Shown: positions 25,257-35,337, counted from the first letter of the stretch. The stretch: DNA of 64,000 nt from Anaerovorax odorimutans (GCA_016841185.1 JAENZQ010000001.1:198364-262363); one strand, 5' to 3'. Program-made: numbers and translations. Notes: generated from the sequence alone by a model not told the origin.

Positions 25257-26117
25257 CTATTCCTCTCTTGTAAAGCCTTCTCCCATCACTTCATGAACGG
25301 AATTAACGGTGACAAATGCACGTTCATCTATTTCCTGAACCAATTTTTTTAATGCAGCCACTTCTGCACGGCTGACAATACAAAGAAGTACGTTTTTATC
25401 ACTTCCGGTATATAGCCCCTGAGACTTTAAGACTGTTGCACCCCGCTTCATTCTGTTGATAATGGCCTCCCCAATTTCCTGATATTTATCCGATATGATA
25501 ATAAACTCTTTGGCGTAATTCAGACCTTCAATAATAGAATCCGCTATTTTTACTAATATGTATAAGGCAATAATGGAATAAAGGGCCGTCTCGAGATTCC
25601 TCTCTACGATCCCCGAGGCAAATACAATCAGTAAATCCAGAAACATCATAAGTTTCGGGATGCTGATATGCGGAAAAAATTTATGAAGAATAGCACCTGC
25701 TAAATCGGTCCCCCCTGTTGTCCCGCCTGCTTTAAAAACCAATCCTATACCAACACCCATTATCACACCGCCATAAATAGCTGCCAGCAGCAGATCGTTA
25801 AGATAAAGCGCTTTAACTTGGAAAAAAGTATAGATCAATCTTATAAAGCCTGATAGAATAACGGTAGCATAAGCTGTTTTAAACCCAAATTTCTTTCCGA
25901 GAAGAAATAATCCTCCGACAAACAAAGGGATATTGATTACAAGGTTGGTAACATCAATGGGAATGTCCGTTATTTTTTTAATAACAATGGCCAGACCTGT
26001 TACACCTCCCGGTGCAATGGTATAAGGCTCCAGAAAAATAACCAGCCCCACAGCCATTAAAAAAGCGCCTATGGTAAGGAGAACATATTCCATAAATATC
26101 GATAAAGATTTATTCAT
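25257..26117 (-). CDS. YitT-family membrane protein (DUF161/DUF2179)
   Basis: 286 residues: five to six membrane segments in the N-terminal 200 residues with the glycine-rich repeats PGGVTGLAIVIKK and KAGGTTGGTDLAGAIL, and a C-terminal DUF2179 domain (residues about 215-280, LLCIVSRAEVAALKKLVQEIDE). The family is widespread in Firmicutes and of unknown transport role. It follows tagA by one base and ends the wall-polymer operon. Confidence 0.9.
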   Translation of the reverse strand: MNKSLSIFMEYVLLTIGAFLMAVGLVIFLEPYTIAPGGVTGLAIVIKKITDIPIDVTNLVINIPLFVGGLFLLGKKFGFKTAYATVILSGFIRLIYTFFQVKALYLNDLLLAAIYGGVIMGVGIGLVFKAGGTTGGTDLAGAILHKFFPHISIPKLMMFLDLLIVFASGIVERNLETALYSIIALYILVKIADSIIEGLNYAKEFIIISDKYQEIGEAIINRMKRGATVLKSQGLYTGSDKNVLLCIVSRAEVAALKKLVQEIDERAFVTVNSVHEVMGEGFTREE

Positions 26118-26118
26118 T

Positions 26119-26847
26119 TTACATCTTACCTCTAAAAATTATTTTCATCATGAATACAGGTAAAGCAGCCATCCTTTTATATCGGCTTGGCTGTTGAATT
26201 AATCGGTACAACCATTCCAAGCCATATTTTCGGTAAAAGACGGGCGCCCTTTTTAACTCACCTGCCCATACATCCAAACTGCCGCCTACACCTATGACAA
26301 CTTTCGCCTTCAACATATCTTTATATTTATAGATAAATCGCTCTTGCTTGGGGGATCCAAGTGCCACGCATAAAAAGTCGGGGGAAACGCTGTTGATACG
26401 ATGGATGATTTCTTCCTCTTCCTCCTTGCTGAAATAGCCGTGATAGGTTCCGGCTATTTGCAGTTTGGGATACTGCCCGGTCATTTTTTCTGCCGCTCTC
26501 TCGGAAATTCCCGGCTTGCTTCCAAGAAGGTAAACAGATCCTCCGGAATGGTTCAATTGGGACAAAACCGCTTCCAGTAAATCTATTCCGGTTACTCTTT
26601 CTTTAAAGGGCTGCCTCATTATTTTAGAAGCATACACCAGCCCGATTCCATCAGGAACAACCAGATCCGCATTATTTATTATATCCATTAATTCCGGATC
26701 TTTTACGGCAGCCATTATTATTTCAGGATTGGGGGTAACAATCATTTTGCATGGACTGCCCTCAAAATATTCTTTTATGATATCCATTGCCTCCGATAAT
26801 ACGACTTTATCGATCTTTGCACCTAAAACATCCAATTTTTCTGTCAT
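26119..26847 (-). CDS. tagA: WecG/TagA/CpsF-family glycosyltransferase
   Basis: 242 residues with family landmarks VTPNPEIIM, VPDGIGLVYA, RVTGIDL, GSKPGI and ALGSPKQERFIYKY near the C terminus. In B. subtilis TagA adds N-acetylmannosamine to lipid-linked N-acetylglucosamine in teichoic-acid linkage-unit synthesis; this homologue likely starts a secondary wall polymer. Its start codon overlaps the stop of csaB. Confidence 0.9.
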   Translation of the reverse strand: MTEKLDVLGAKIDKVVLSEAMDIIKEYFEGSPCKMIVTPNPEIIMAAVKDPELMDIINNADLVVPDGIGLVYASKIMRQPFKERVTGIDLLEAVLSQLNHSGGSVYLLGSKPGISERAAEKMTGQYPKLQIAGTYHGYFSKEEEEEIIHRINSVSPDFLCVALGSPKQERFIYKYKDMLKAKVVIGVGGSLDVWAGELKRAPVFYRKYGLEWLYRLIQQPSRYKRMAALPVFMMKIIFRGKM

Positions 26848-27956
26848 TATTTACTCTCTCCCGAATGTAAAAGCTCCTGTATCAGCTCCTCATTTTGATT
26901 CAGCTTTTTAATCAGCTCCTGGATATGACGGTATACTTTTTTACGAATAATGTCCATATGTTCCAAAACGTTTTCAAATTCCTCTATGAGAAATTCATTC
27001 TGAAAATCGTAAATACTGCAAAGTGCTTTCATGCTCAAGGAGTGCATGAAAGAATTTATCTTGGGGTCATAAGATATGGCAATCATCGGAACATCCATAA
27101 TAGCCGCATGAATGAGAGAATGCAGCCTTACGCCAATCAATATATCCATATTCCCGATAATACTGAGCATTTCTTCTGTCAAATATTTATTTTCCACATA
27201 AAATACTTTTTTTCCCAATTGTTTTTTTATTTCGTTAATGACCGGCATATCCTCTTTAAAATGAAACGGAATAAATACGATCTGAGCATTATAGTCAGAT
27301 ATCATAGATTGGGCTGCTCTGCATATTTCTTCTATGAAATTTCCTTTTATTTTAAAGCCTCTTAAGGCAAATCCCACCGTTATTTTATTCGGATCTTTAA
27401 CAAATCCTTCTTTTTCAAGTATACGGGCACCCGTTGCCCGGTCTGCCTTTTTGACTCTTATGACAGGGTCTGCCGTTACAAATATATGGTCGCTTTTAAC
27501 GCCTATTTCACAAAGCAGCTCTTTGGATTGTTCGTCCCTGACAACAATATATTTTATTTTATTTAATGTTTTTCTTATAAGAATACGGTTGATTTTGCTT
27601 CCAATAGGTCCTATACCCTGGCTGTAAATAAATACTTTCTTTTTAAAGAACTGTGCGATCCACATGATCCCAAGATAGTAAACAATGCTTTTCTTACTGG
27701 TGGAATCCTGGAGCAGGCTGCCTCCGCCGCTGATTAGGATATCGCACCCTTTTATTGCCCGGATTACTTTTCTGACATTCATTCTATAAACAGAATTTAC
27801 TTCAAATTTTTCTCTTGTCAGCAACGGATTATATGAAAGCACTGTGATTTCAAGAGGCCCTAACTTTTCACGGAGATTATCTACCACCGCCCTCAGGATG
27901 GATTCATCTCCGATATTATTAAATCCATAATAACCTGAGATCACTACTTTATGCAT
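26847..27956 (-). CDS. csaB: Polysaccharide pyruvyl transferase CsaB
   Basis: 369 residues; GYYGFNNIGDESIL at the N terminus, SGGGSLLQD, YSQGIGPIGSKINR and GVRLHSLIHAAI near the C terminus are diagnostic for the CsaB branch. CsaB adds ketal-linked pyruvate to the secondary cell-wall polymer that anchors S-layer-homology proteins. Start ATG 27956 overlaps the DUF5693 gene by 8 bases. The grouping DUF5693-csaB-tagA is common in clostridia and suggests an S-layer of SLH type. Confidence 0.95.
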   Translation of the reverse strand: MHKVVISGYYGFNNIGDESILRAVVDNLREKLGPLEITVLSYNPLLTREKFEVNSVYRMNVRKVIRAIKGCDILISGGGSLLQDSTSKKSIVYYLGIMWIAQFFKKKVFIYSQGIGPIGSKINRILIRKTLNKIKYIVVRDEQSKELLCEIGVKSDHIFVTADPVIRVKKADRATGARILEKEGFVKDPNKITVGFALRGFKIKGNFIEEICRAAQSMISDYNAQIVFIPFHFKEDMPVINEIKKQLGKKVFYVENKYLTEEMLSIIGNMDILIGVRLHSLIHAAIMDVPMIAISYDPKINSFMHSLSMKALCSIYDFQNEFLIEEFENVLEHMDIIRKKVYRHIQELIKKLNQNEELIQELLHSGESK

Positions 27957-30111
27957 TGCGTTGTTCTCCTCTTATCCGAATGAATATTTTTATTATCACT
28001 TCAAATACAATAACATATAAAACTCCTATAACAATACCGAAGAGGAGCGAATAAGCAGTTCGTGTAAATGATAGATACAGCGGTGTCCTCAGATGCATGA
28101 AAGTATTGATAATGGAAGTTTGTCCGATGACAGCGGCCAGACCCAAAATAAACGGAAGCCACCGCATTCTTCTTATGACAGTATATACGGTCAGCATCAA
28201 TGCCGGGAATGCAATTATGAACTCTTTGTTTCTTGGTCTGGCAATCAGGTGGTCTTCAAGAAAGTTCCTGAAAATCATTTCGATTGTCAGCGGTTCTACT
28301 GCCGTTTCATGCCCTGTTCGGGCAATATAGATATATCCGGCAGCCAATACCGCCAATCCTACTAAAGTTACCCATACTTTTATATTGGCCGTCAAAATCT
28401 CTTTTATTGCATTGATATTAAATTTCTCAAATCTGTGTTCCGATTCAAGTCCCAAATAAGCCAGATACAGGACTACAAAGATCAAAAGCGGCAAGAGTTG
28501 AGCCGCTTTAACGCCCCTGAAAATATCCATCTCCAGCAAAAAGTTTATGTCGGAAATAACAGATGAAGTAAATAACGCACCTACTAATGAAATAAAAGAA
28601 GCAATCAGCAGATCTTTTATCCCCAAGGGTATAATTTTTGAGAGCTTTTCATCCTTTTTTATTTCACATGAATAGGTCTGGCATTTTTTGATTAGATACA
28701 GCCCCGCCAGACATGCAAATACCACAGATGCCCCAAGAGCTGCTAAAAGTTCTGCCCATGTACTGCTTAAAAAATATGCTCCGATAATCAAAATCGAAAT
28801 AAATGCGAAAATAAAAATTCTTATCTTTTCTTTCAATTGGATAAACCCTGAAAGAAGGATCATTCCCGCTGAAGCTGTACCGATGGAAATGATGATCTTA
28901 AAGAGCAGGTTCACTTCATAAGGCTGCATCACCGATGCGCTTCCCAATGACATTCCATGTTCTGCTATTCTGTGATTCAGGCTTTCAAACATCCTCTTGT
29001 ATTCTTCCACATCCGTTATATATATGAAATTATCTTTATATTCCTTAAAAGGTTTGAAATAGATTAACCGAATATTTCTTTCAGTAATGGCCCTGTAAAA
29101 TGTATTCTCAATTTCCTCGGATCCCTGATAGTTATAATACTGAAACCTGTTCTGAATATACGGCCAGGTGGTAAAAGCTCTTACGGTATTATATCCGGTA
29201 GCCCGCACCATTTCTGATAAGCCGGCCTGATCGATATTCTCACGCTGAAAGGTTGTCTCTATCATAGCAATCTTGATATTATGATCATCTATATATTCTT
29301 TCAGAAGCTTGCTTCCCGCATCTTGACCGATAATCTCCGAGCCTGCAAAAATCAGATATTCCGGAAAATTATTTAATTTTTCATATCCATCGAGAGTCGC
29401 TTTTTCAAACTTCTCATCATTCCACCCGTCATATCCTACGGTTCTCGGAATAACGGACATACCGGCTTCCCTGATTTCTTTTACTTTTTCTTCGTCAAAA
29501 CCCAGACTTAGATACATAATTTTTGAATAAATGGGTTCTCTTATTTCTATGAATCCCTTCTGACTGGAATCCTCGTATTTGATCTTGGGTGCATAGAGCG
29601 TATCCTTGGGGCCGCTGTCCAGATAAAGAAAGTAGCTGCCTGACTTTTCAGCAGCAATAAATTTACTTTCGTCATAGCGGCTTTCAAAGCCCATTCTGAT
29701 AAAATCATATAATTCTGCTGAATTTGTTGATATAAGAATGTTGTCATCATCGAATACCGGATCGTTATTTACCGCTTCCTGAATGTTTTCAGGTATGTTT
29801 TGCCTCCAATCCATATCTTTTACAACATCCCTCATTAATTCTGCCTTTACCGGTTTTCCTTCATTTATCAAAGAATCCAGACTTTCTTCAGAAAGCCCTG
29901 CCTTATTTATCCCCATGCTTTTGAACGTATTTAACCAGAAAGAAACCTCCTTATGGCTTTGTGAGGCTAAGCTCTCTATTTCTGAATAATCCACTACCAT
30001 ATCTATGGTCTTATTGTCCCTTTCCACATTCATCCGTCCTGCAGCAACAAAAATAGCCACTGCCAGCCCAATTATAATACATATATTAAAAACTTTATTA
30101 TGTCTGAACAT
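27949..30111 (-). CDS. DUF5693-family polytopic membrane protein
   Basis: 720 residues. N-terminal membrane segment (about 9-26), a large extracytoplasmic domain to about residue 400 and at least eight membrane segments in the C-terminal 300 residues (for example FIIAFPALMLTVYTVIRR). This layout and the csaB neighbour match DUF5693. Function unknown; probably helps in modification or export of the pyruvylated wall polymer. Start ATG 30111 after GGAGG. Confidence 0.88.
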   Translation of the reverse strand: MFRHNKVFNICIIIGLAVAIFVAAGRMNVERDNKTIDMVVDYSEIESLASQSHKEVSFWLNTFKSMGINKAGLSEESLDSLINEGKPVKAELMRDVVKDMDWRQNIPENIQEAVNNDPVFDDDNILISTNSAELYDFIRMGFESRYDESKFIAAEKSGSYFLYLDSGPKDTLYAPKIKYEDSSQKGFIEIREPIYSKIMYLSLGFDEEKVKEIREAGMSVIPRTVGYDGWNDEKFEKATLDGYEKLNNFPEYLIFAGSEIIGQDAGSKLLKEYIDDHNIKIAMIETTFQRENIDQAGLSEMVRATGYNTVRAFTTWPYIQNRFQYYNYQGSEEIENTFYRAITERNIRLIYFKPFKEYKDNFIYITDVEEYKRMFESLNHRIAEHGMSLGSASVMQPYEVNLLFKIIISIGTASAGMILLSGFIQLKEKIRIFIFAFISILIIGAYFLSSTWAELLAALGASVVFACLAGLYLIKKCQTYSCEIKKDEKLSKIIPLGIKDLLIASFISLVGALFTSSVISDINFLLEMDIFRGVKAAQLLPLLIFVVLYLAYLGLESEHRFEKFNINAIKEILTANIKVWVTLVGLAVLAAGYIYIARTGHETAVEPLTIEMIFRNFLEDHLIARPRNKEFIIAFPALMLTVYTVIRRMRWLPFILGLAAVIGQTSIINTFMHLRTPLYLSFTRTAYSLLFGIVIGVLYVIVFEVIIKIFIRIRGEQRNA

Positions 30112-30180
30112 TCCATTTCCTCCGTAATCTATACTATAACTATTGTAAAGTTATTTTGGAAGGTAGTAAAGCTTAAAATT

Positions 30181-30216
30181 AAAAAAGGAGAATTTCGTAA
30201 ACCGGAATTCTCCTTT
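30181..30216 (-). terminator. Terminator after the secreted 159-residue protein
   Basis: Minus-strand stem AAAGGAGAATT/AATTCTCCTTT (11 bp, 11-base loop) followed by a T run. Confidence 0.9.
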
Positions 30217-30231
30217 AATTTATATTCGAAT

Positions 30232-30711
30232 CTATTGAATCTCGTATCCGCCTTTGACCATTACATATATTTCGGTTAATGCTTTTACGCCTCTGCCGTC
30301 ATCCCTCGGAACAATCAGCAAATGATTCAGACCTACAGGATCTCCGCTCAAAAGGTCTTTTCCTTCTGTCAAATCCGAAATCCCATTTATTCCGTTATCA
30401 ATAGCCTCCGCTTCACCTGATCTGAGAATAATCTCCGTGCTTTCTTTTCCGATAAGTTTCTGCCCGCTTTGCAAATTGACGATTTCATAGGTGAACATTG
30501 TATCTGTTCCTACTGTCTCTCCCTGACTGGCTGATCCAATTACTTTGCTGTCAACATATGCTTTTAATTCTTCTATCTGGGCATTTACATAACTCAGTGT
30601 CACAACAGGATCTTGTTCAGAACCGGGGACTAAGCTGTTGGCAAAAGCAACTACACTTATTGCAACCATCAAAGTAATGCTTATCAATACAATTTTTCCT
30701 ATGTTTTTCAA
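30232..30711 (-). CDS. Conserved secreted protein upstream of the csaB operon
   Basis: About 159 residues: signal or anchor segment (GKIVLISITLMVAISVVAFA), then a soluble domain containing PGSEQDPVVTLSYVNAQI, a predicted short coiled coil, and the C-terminal LLIVPRDDGRG...VMVKGGYEI. I choose TTG 30711 since GGAGG lies 8 bases upstream; ATG 30726 contains that site. I recognise the pattern as a conserved hypothetical of clostridia without known role. It has its own terminator; the link to the wall operon is by position only. Confidence 0.7.
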   Translation of the reverse strand: MKNIGKIVLISITLMVAISVVAFANSLVPGSEQDPVVTLSYVNAQIEELKAYVDSKVIGSASQGETVGTDTMFTYEIVNLQSGQKLIGKESTEIILRSGEAEAIDNGINGISDLTEGKDLLSGDPVGLNHLLIVPRDDGRGVKALTEIYVMVKGGYEIQ

Positions 30712-30856
30712 TTTATTATCCTCCATTTTACCTGATTAACTTTACTGTAAGCCTCCCGCGTTTATAAGCGAGAGTCCGACACTAAGCAAAATCATGCATT
30801 TGCAGTTCTTAATTCAGATGGAGTAAAAGAATTCCCATCTTAATCAATACCCTGCT

Positions 30857-31216
30857 TTAAAAATCTATTAATCCAAAGCTCACTGACAGAGCATCATTGA
30901 CTTTATTCATTATCTTATCATCAGCATGCCCGATTTTTTCTTTTAAACGTTGTTTATCTATGGTTCTTATCTGTTCCAGTAATACAACCGAATCCTTATT
31001 TAGTCCGTGACCTAAAGCTCCAATTTCCACATGGGTTGGAAGCTTGGCTTTATTTATCTGAGAAGTGATAGCTGAAATGATTACCGTAGGGCTGTATTTG
31101 TTTCCTATATCATTTTGAAGGACTAAAACCGGCCTTAACCCTCCTTGTTCGGAGCCAATGACCGGACTCAAATCCGCAAAAAAAATATCACCTCGTTTAA
31201 TTACCAAGTCACTCAC
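30857..31216 (-). CDS. ndoA: MazF-family endoribonuclease toxin EndoA
   Basis: 119 residues of the MazF/PemK fold: [30 protein letters not shown] and the later [19 protein letters not shown]. The B. subtilis enzyme cuts single-stranded RNA at UACAU. Family members start close to VIKRGD; so TTG 31207 is a likelier start than GTG 31216, which overlaps the end of the antitoxin gene by 8 bases. Toxin and antitoxin form one operon. Confidence 0.93.
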   Translation of the reverse strand: MSDLVIKRGDIFFADLSPVIGSEQGGLRPVLVLQNDIGNKYSPTVIISAITSQINKAKLPTHVEIGALGHGLNKDSVVLLEQIRTIDKQRLKEKIGHADDKIMNKVNDALSVSFGLIDF

Positions 31217-31484
31217 TCTCCGCTAAAATTTTTTCGTATTTTTCAAGGAACATTCTATCATCTTCCAAACCTTCCTCACACATTTCCAGATTAACCATAC
31301 CCATTTCCATATATCCTTTTTTCATCATTTCCCGTATTCGAATTTTTTTTCGCTCGCGTAAATAGAGTTTCATAGCCTCTCTGATAAATTCACTTCTGTT
31401 TTGTTTTTCTTCTTTAACTAAATCATCTACTTCTTCAAGTAAATTAATAGGAAGATTAATTAAAATTTTTCTGGAATCAGCCAT
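31209..31484 (-). CDS. ndoAI: CopG/RHH antitoxin EndoAI
   Basis: 91 residues with a ribbon-helix-helix N terminus ([22 protein letters not shown]...[12 protein letters not shown]) and an acidic C terminus that would bind the toxin. ATG 31484 with GAGGAGTG is the start; the reading frame upstream to 31628 is not family-like. A promoter TTGACA-18-TATAAT lies at 31572-31601. Confidence 0.92.
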   Translation of the reverse strand: MADSRKILINLPINLLEEVDDLVKEEKQNRSEFIREAMKLYLRERKKIRIREMMKKGYMEMGMVNLEMCEEGLEDDRMFLEKYEKILAESE

Positions 31485-31571
31485 AAAAACACTCCTCAAG
31501 ATTTCTGCATCTTTATTTTGTCTAAACGTCAATATTCTATTTTGATCATATATAAAAGTATATATATTACT

Positions 31572-31601
31572 ATTATATACACTGACCATAAATAGTGTCA
31601 A
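31572..31601 (-). promoter_or_regulatory. Sigma-A promoter of the EndoAI/EndoA operon
   Basis: TTGACA (31596-31601), 18-base spacer, TATAAT (31572-31577), minus strand. The leader is about 80 bases long. Confidence 0.75.
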
Positions 31602-31628
31602 CAAAGGCTTTCTTACTATTATTGCCAA

Positions 31629-33182
31629 TTACCTGCCAATTATTGATTTAATTGAAATTCCAACACCATTTATTAAATCAGAAGTTGTTAATCCATGCTC
31701 ACCAGTTTGGGCCGCTACAAAGTCTCCAGCCTTTCCATGAACAAATACAGAAGCAATTGCAGCAGCTTTGGCTTCTATATTCTGTGCTGCCAGAGAGGAT
31801 AAAATACCTGTCAGTACGTCTCCGCTCCCACCTGTAGCCATGCCGGGATTACCTGTAATGTTGATATATACATCGCCATCTGGTGATGCAACGACAGTTC
31901 TGGCGCCTTTTAATACAACTATTATTCCCCATTTTTCAGAATACTCTCTTGCAATGTTGACTCTGTTTTGGTTAATGTCTTGGATAGAAAGGCCGGTAAG
32001 ACGAGACATCTCACCAGGATGGGGTGTTATGATCCTATCTCCGCCTATCTCACTAAAAAACCTGTCTGCGCGGCTTCCAATGGCATTTATTGCATCGGCA
32101 TCAATAATTAGAGGCCCTTTCAGTTCTTTTATCATTATTTCAAGTGCCTTGGAAAAATCTTGACTTCTGCCTATACCTGGGCCTACTGCTACTGCCGTAC
32201 ATTCTTTTGCAGCGTCCAAAATTTCTTTGATATATGTCTTATTCAATTTGTATGTGTCTGTATCTCCCAACGGCAGACATACCGCTTCCGGCACTGAAAT
32301 TTGCACAATATCATTTATGGACTGAGGCACTGCCATTTTTAATAGTCCTATACCGCTTTTCAAGGCAGCCTTTCCGGCAAGAACAGATGCGCCCGCCATA
32401 CCTTTTGAGCCTGCAATCAAAAGCAGTTTTCCATTATCACCTTTATGTGAATCTCTTTTCTTAGGTTTGATGATTTTTTTTACTCTATTTTCATCTATTA
32501 CATACATCTGCGAATTGTTTTTTTCGATCACATCTTTAGGTATCTTAATATCTTTAATCAGAAGGTCTCCGGTATATTCTGCTCCAGGAAATAAAATACA
32601 GCCGATTTTAGGCAACTGAAAAGAAATGGTTTTGGAAGCTCTTACAGCAGCTCCATACACGACACCGTCATCGGCACCAATACCTGAAGGAATATCTACA
32701 GATATGACTTTCTTTCCGCTTCCGTTAATAATGTCAAATACCGCCTTCATGTAATCATTGACTTCTCGGGTGATCCCTGTTCCAAATATGGCATCCACGA
32801 TTATGTCCGAATTTTCCATATCATTTTTAAAATCATCAAGCTTATTGCTGCTACTCAGCACAACAGGCCGTATCCCTAATTCCAATAGTTTTTCATAATT
32901 TATTCCGGCATCACCGGAAAGCTTTTCCAAAGGTACAGTAGAATATACTTTAACTGGGATAAAACGATTGGCTAATTTACGTGCAATGACATAGCCGTCT
33001 CCTCCGTTATTTCCTGAACCGCAAATTACACATATCAATCCGGCATCTTCATCCAGAACTTTTATTATTTCATCGTAGACATGAGTCCCTGCCGTCTCCA
33101 TCAATTTCAGTCCCGGAATTTTATAATCCTCGATGGCCGTCCGATCGATTTCTTTCATTTGCTTTCCTGTTACCACCATCAT
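31629..33182 (-). CDS. nnr: Bifunctional NAD(P)H-hydrate epimerase / ADP-dependent dehydratase
   Basis: 517 residues. N-terminal YjeF_N epimerase domain (about 1-215; GSGNNGGDGYVIARKL and DAIFGTG) and C-terminal ribokinase-like dehydratase (about 235-515; TPHPGEMSRLTG, VLKGARTVV, GNPGMATGGSGDVLTG). It repairs hydrated NADH and NADPH. ATG 33182 or 33179; GGGGTGAT better suits 33179. Its neighbours AcpS and EndoA form a common clostridial arrangement. Confidence 0.95.
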   Translation of the reverse strand: MMVVTGKQMKEIDRTAIEDYKIPGLKLMETAGTHVYDEIIKVLDEDAGLICVICGSGNNGGDGYVIARKLANRFIPVKVYSTVPLEKLSGDAGINYEKLLELGIRPVVLSSSNKLDDFKNDMENSDIIVDAIFGTGITREVNDYMKAVFDIINGSGKKVISVDIPSGIGADDGVVYGAAVRASKTISFQLPKIGCILFPGAEYTGDLLIKDIKIPKDVIEKNNSQMYVIDENRVKKIIKPKKRDSHKGDNGKLLLIAGSKGMAGASVLAGKAALKSGIGLLKMAVPQSINDIVQISVPEAVCLPLGDTDTYKLNKTYIKEILDAAKECTAVAVGPGIGRSQDFSKALEIMIKELKGPLIIDADAINAIGSRADRFFSEIGGDRIITPHPGEMSRLTGLSIQDINQNRVNIAREYSEKWGIIVVLKGARTVVASPDGDVYINITGNPGMATGGSGDVLTGILSSLAAQNIEAKAAAIASVFVHGKAGDFVAAQTGEHGLTTSDLINGVGISIKSIIGR

Positions 33183-33310
33183 AGTATCACCCCATTAAGA
33201 TAAAAGATAAGAGTTATGTTCAGAAATTATTACCTTTGAGCTTCATTTTTTAACATTTATTGAAAAGAAAGTTTTGCAAGCAAAACTGACCTTAATTATT
33301 ATCTATTATC

Positions 33311-33694
33311 TCATACTTCTTTGTCTTCCGCCGTTGCATATGCTATTGCATATTCTCTGCAATGGGATATGGATAATTGTATTATTTTGATATTTTTATC
33401 TTTTGCGATCAGGGCGGCATTATGAGATAAATCAACAAAAGGCTTGCCTGATTCGTCTCTTAAAATTTCGATATCCTTAAACCGAAATCCTCTCAATCCG
33501 GTGCCAAAGGTTTTCATCACGGCTTCCTTGGCAGCAAAACTTCCGGCAATGGTTTCCGGTTTGCATTTATTTTTTTCAAAATATTGAATCTCCTGATTCG
33601 AAAATATTCTTTTAATAAAAGAAGAATTCTTTTTCTCCACTGCTTTTTTTATTCTTTCTATTTCAATAATATCCGTTCCTATTCCGACAATCAT
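33311..33694 (-). CDS. acpS: Holo-[acyl-carrier-protein] synthase
   Basis: 127 residues beginning MIVGIGTDIIEIERI, with the metal-binding Asp8-type residue and the Glu of FAAKEAVMKTFGTG. Transfers the phosphopantetheine arm from CoA to acyl carrier protein. ATG 33694 is the family start; the frame extending to 33829 passes through repeat sequence and is not coding. Confidence 0.95.
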   Translation of the reverse strand: MIVGIGTDIIEIERIKKAVEKKNSSFIKRIFSNQEIQYFEKNKCKPETIAGSFAAKEAVMKTFGTGLRGFRFKDIEILRDESGKPFVDLSHNAALIAKDKNIKIIQLSISHCREYAIAYATAEDKEV

Positions 33695-33705
33695 ATCACA
33701 CACTC

Positions 33706-33793
33706 CAAAGTATAAGTATGAGTATAAGTGAAAGTGAAAAAATAAGTTTAAATCATGGGGACACACCTCTGCGATACGGTCATTCTCTTTAAG
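33706..33793. repeat. GTATAAGTATGAGT run and GGGGACA/TGTCCCC hairpin
   Basis: A run of AAGTATGAGTATAAGTGAAAGT-like units is followed by a long stem-loop with arms GGGGACA (33757) and TGTCCCC (33797 region). No gene. The rest of 33794-33864 is an ATCTGACACCTG/ATCTGTCACCTATC run. Confidence 0.55.
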
Positions 33794-33864
33794 GAATGTC
33801 CCCGATCTTATAAATCTGATATCTGACACCTGAAATCCGTACCCTGTTATCTGTCACCTATCTC

Positions 33865-35214
33865 TTATCCTATCCCCAGCAGTATCGTAGCCAGGATAAA
33901 ATAAATGGTGACCGATATCATATCCGTTAAGGATGCAATAAAAGGATTTGCCATAATTGCCGGATCTATACCTATCTTCTTGGCAATAATAGGTAATGTA
34001 CCGCCAATCACTTTAGCAGATAAAACAACTAAGAACAATGAAAGACTGACGGTAATAGCTAATAGTAAACTTCCTCCGCCTACCACATAAATACGGACAA
34101 AATTAAATAAGCTCAAAAAAATACCGACAATAGCACTGACTTTGATCTCTTTCCAGACTACCCTTAAAATATCGGATAATTCAATATCACCTACTGCCAT
34201 ACCCCGAATCACCAGAGTCGAGGATTGGGCACCTGCATTACCTCCTGTTCCCATAACCATCGGTAAAAATGTGACTAACGCAATAACCTGAGATAAGACC
34301 AGTTGAAATTTTCCAATAATTGAACCTGTGATGATAGATGAAAACATCAGTATAAGAAGCCAGGGAATCCTTTGCCTTGCCAGAAAAAAAGCACTGGATC
34401 CCATATATTGTTTTTCGGAAGGCATAAGAGCAGCCATCCTATGAAAGTCTTCCGTGTTTTCCTGTTCAATAACATCCACAATATCATCTATGGTAATAAT
34501 TCCTACCAGTCTGTTTTCTTTATCAACAACCGGGAGAGCAATAAAATCATACTTCATAAAGACCTTGGCAATCTCTTCCTGATCATCAAAAGCATTAACA
34601 GATATTACATCCGTGTCCATAATATCTTTAAGGACCGTATCATCTTCACTTATGATAAGCTGTCTTAATGGAACAATTCCTTCCAGTCTCCTGCCTGAAT
34701 CCATTACATAACATGTGTATATCGTCTCTTTTGAAATGCCGTGCTCTTTAAGATACTCAATGGATTCCTTGACGGTCATTTCTTTCTTGAGATCCACATA
34801 TTCTATAGTCATCAGGCTTCCTGCACTATCAACAGGATATTTCAAAAATTGATTAATCAGGTTTCTTTTTTCTTTTTCCGTACGGCTGAGTATTTTTTTG
34901 ACAACATTAGCCGGCAATTCTTCAAGAAGGTCGATCATATCATCAAAAAACAATTCATCCACAATATATTGAATTTCTTTATCTGTAATACCGTTAATAA
35001 TTTCTAATTTAGTATCGCTTGAAAGAAAAGAAAAAACCTCCGCAGATATATCTTTTGGCAGCATCCTGAATAGAATAATCGCCTTTTCAATACTTACTTC
35101 TTCAATTGCATCTTCAATAATCTCTGCAATATCTGCTTCATTATAATTCAGCACCTCTTTACGGGCTTTATTAAACTGCTTTTCCTCCAGCAGTGTTATG
35201 ATTTCATCATACAT
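33865..35214 (-). CDS. mgtE: Magnesium transporter MgtE
   Basis: 449 residues: N-terminal MgtE_N domain (about 1-125), tandem CBS domains (about 130-250), and five C-terminal membrane segments with the pore motif PMVMGTGGNAGAQSSTL. The cytoplasmic domains close the channel when internal Mg is high. ATG 35214 with AAGGAGGGG. Expression is controlled by the M-box riboswitch and terminator upstream, and possibly by a leader peptide. Confidence 0.97.
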   Translation of the reverse strand: MYDEIITLLEEKQFNKARKEVLNYNEADIAEIIEDAIEEVSIEKAIILFRMLPKDISAEVFSFLSSDTKLEIINGITDKEIQYIVDELFFDDMIDLLEELPANVVKKILSRTEKEKRNLINQFLKYPVDSAGSLMTIEYVDLKKEMTVKESIEYLKEHGISKETIYTCYVMDSGRRLEGIVPLRQLIISEDDTVLKDIMDTDVISVNAFDDQEEIAKVFMKYDFIALPVVDKENRLVGIITIDDIVDVIEQENTEDFHRMAALMPSEKQYMGSSAFFLARQRIPWLLILMFSSIITGSIIGKFQLVLSQVIALVTFLPMVMGTGGNAGAQSSTLVIRGMAVGDIELSDILRVVWKEIKVSAIVGIFLSLFNFVRIYVVGGGSLLLAITVSLSLFLVVLSAKVIGGTLPIIAKKIGIDPAIMANPFIASLTDMISVTIYFILATILLGIG

Positions 35215-35226
35215 TCCTGCCCCTCC

Positions 35227-35337
35227 TTATGAGAGCCAGAAACTTATAACAGCCGTGGCTCTCTTAATGTTATTGTTTGAACTTGCCATCTTTTTATTTC
35301 CCGGCTTATCCGGCAACGGGCTTGTATCCACGACCAT
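35227..35337 (-). CDS. Candidate 36-codon leader peptide upstream of mgtE
   Basis: An ATG at 35335-35337 is preceded by AAAGGAG; the frame runs 36 codons to TAA at 35227-35229, whose stop overlaps the mgtE ribosome site (TAAGGAGG). The product begins MVVDTSPLPDKPGNKK and ends in a hydrophobic tail. SD-to-ATG spacing is short; GTG two codons on is better placed. Its last part forms a perfect 8-bp hairpin (GAGAGCCA/TGGCTCTC, 35231-35263). It may be a translated sensor or chance. Confidence 0.4.
   Translation of the reverse strand: MVVDTSPLPDKPGNKKMASSNNNIKRATAVISFWLS

Noticed and set aside
33311-33829. Long version of AcpS starting at 33829
   Set aside because: The extra N-terminal 45 codons run through a GGGGACA/TGTCCCC repeat; the family start is MIVGIGTDI at 33694.
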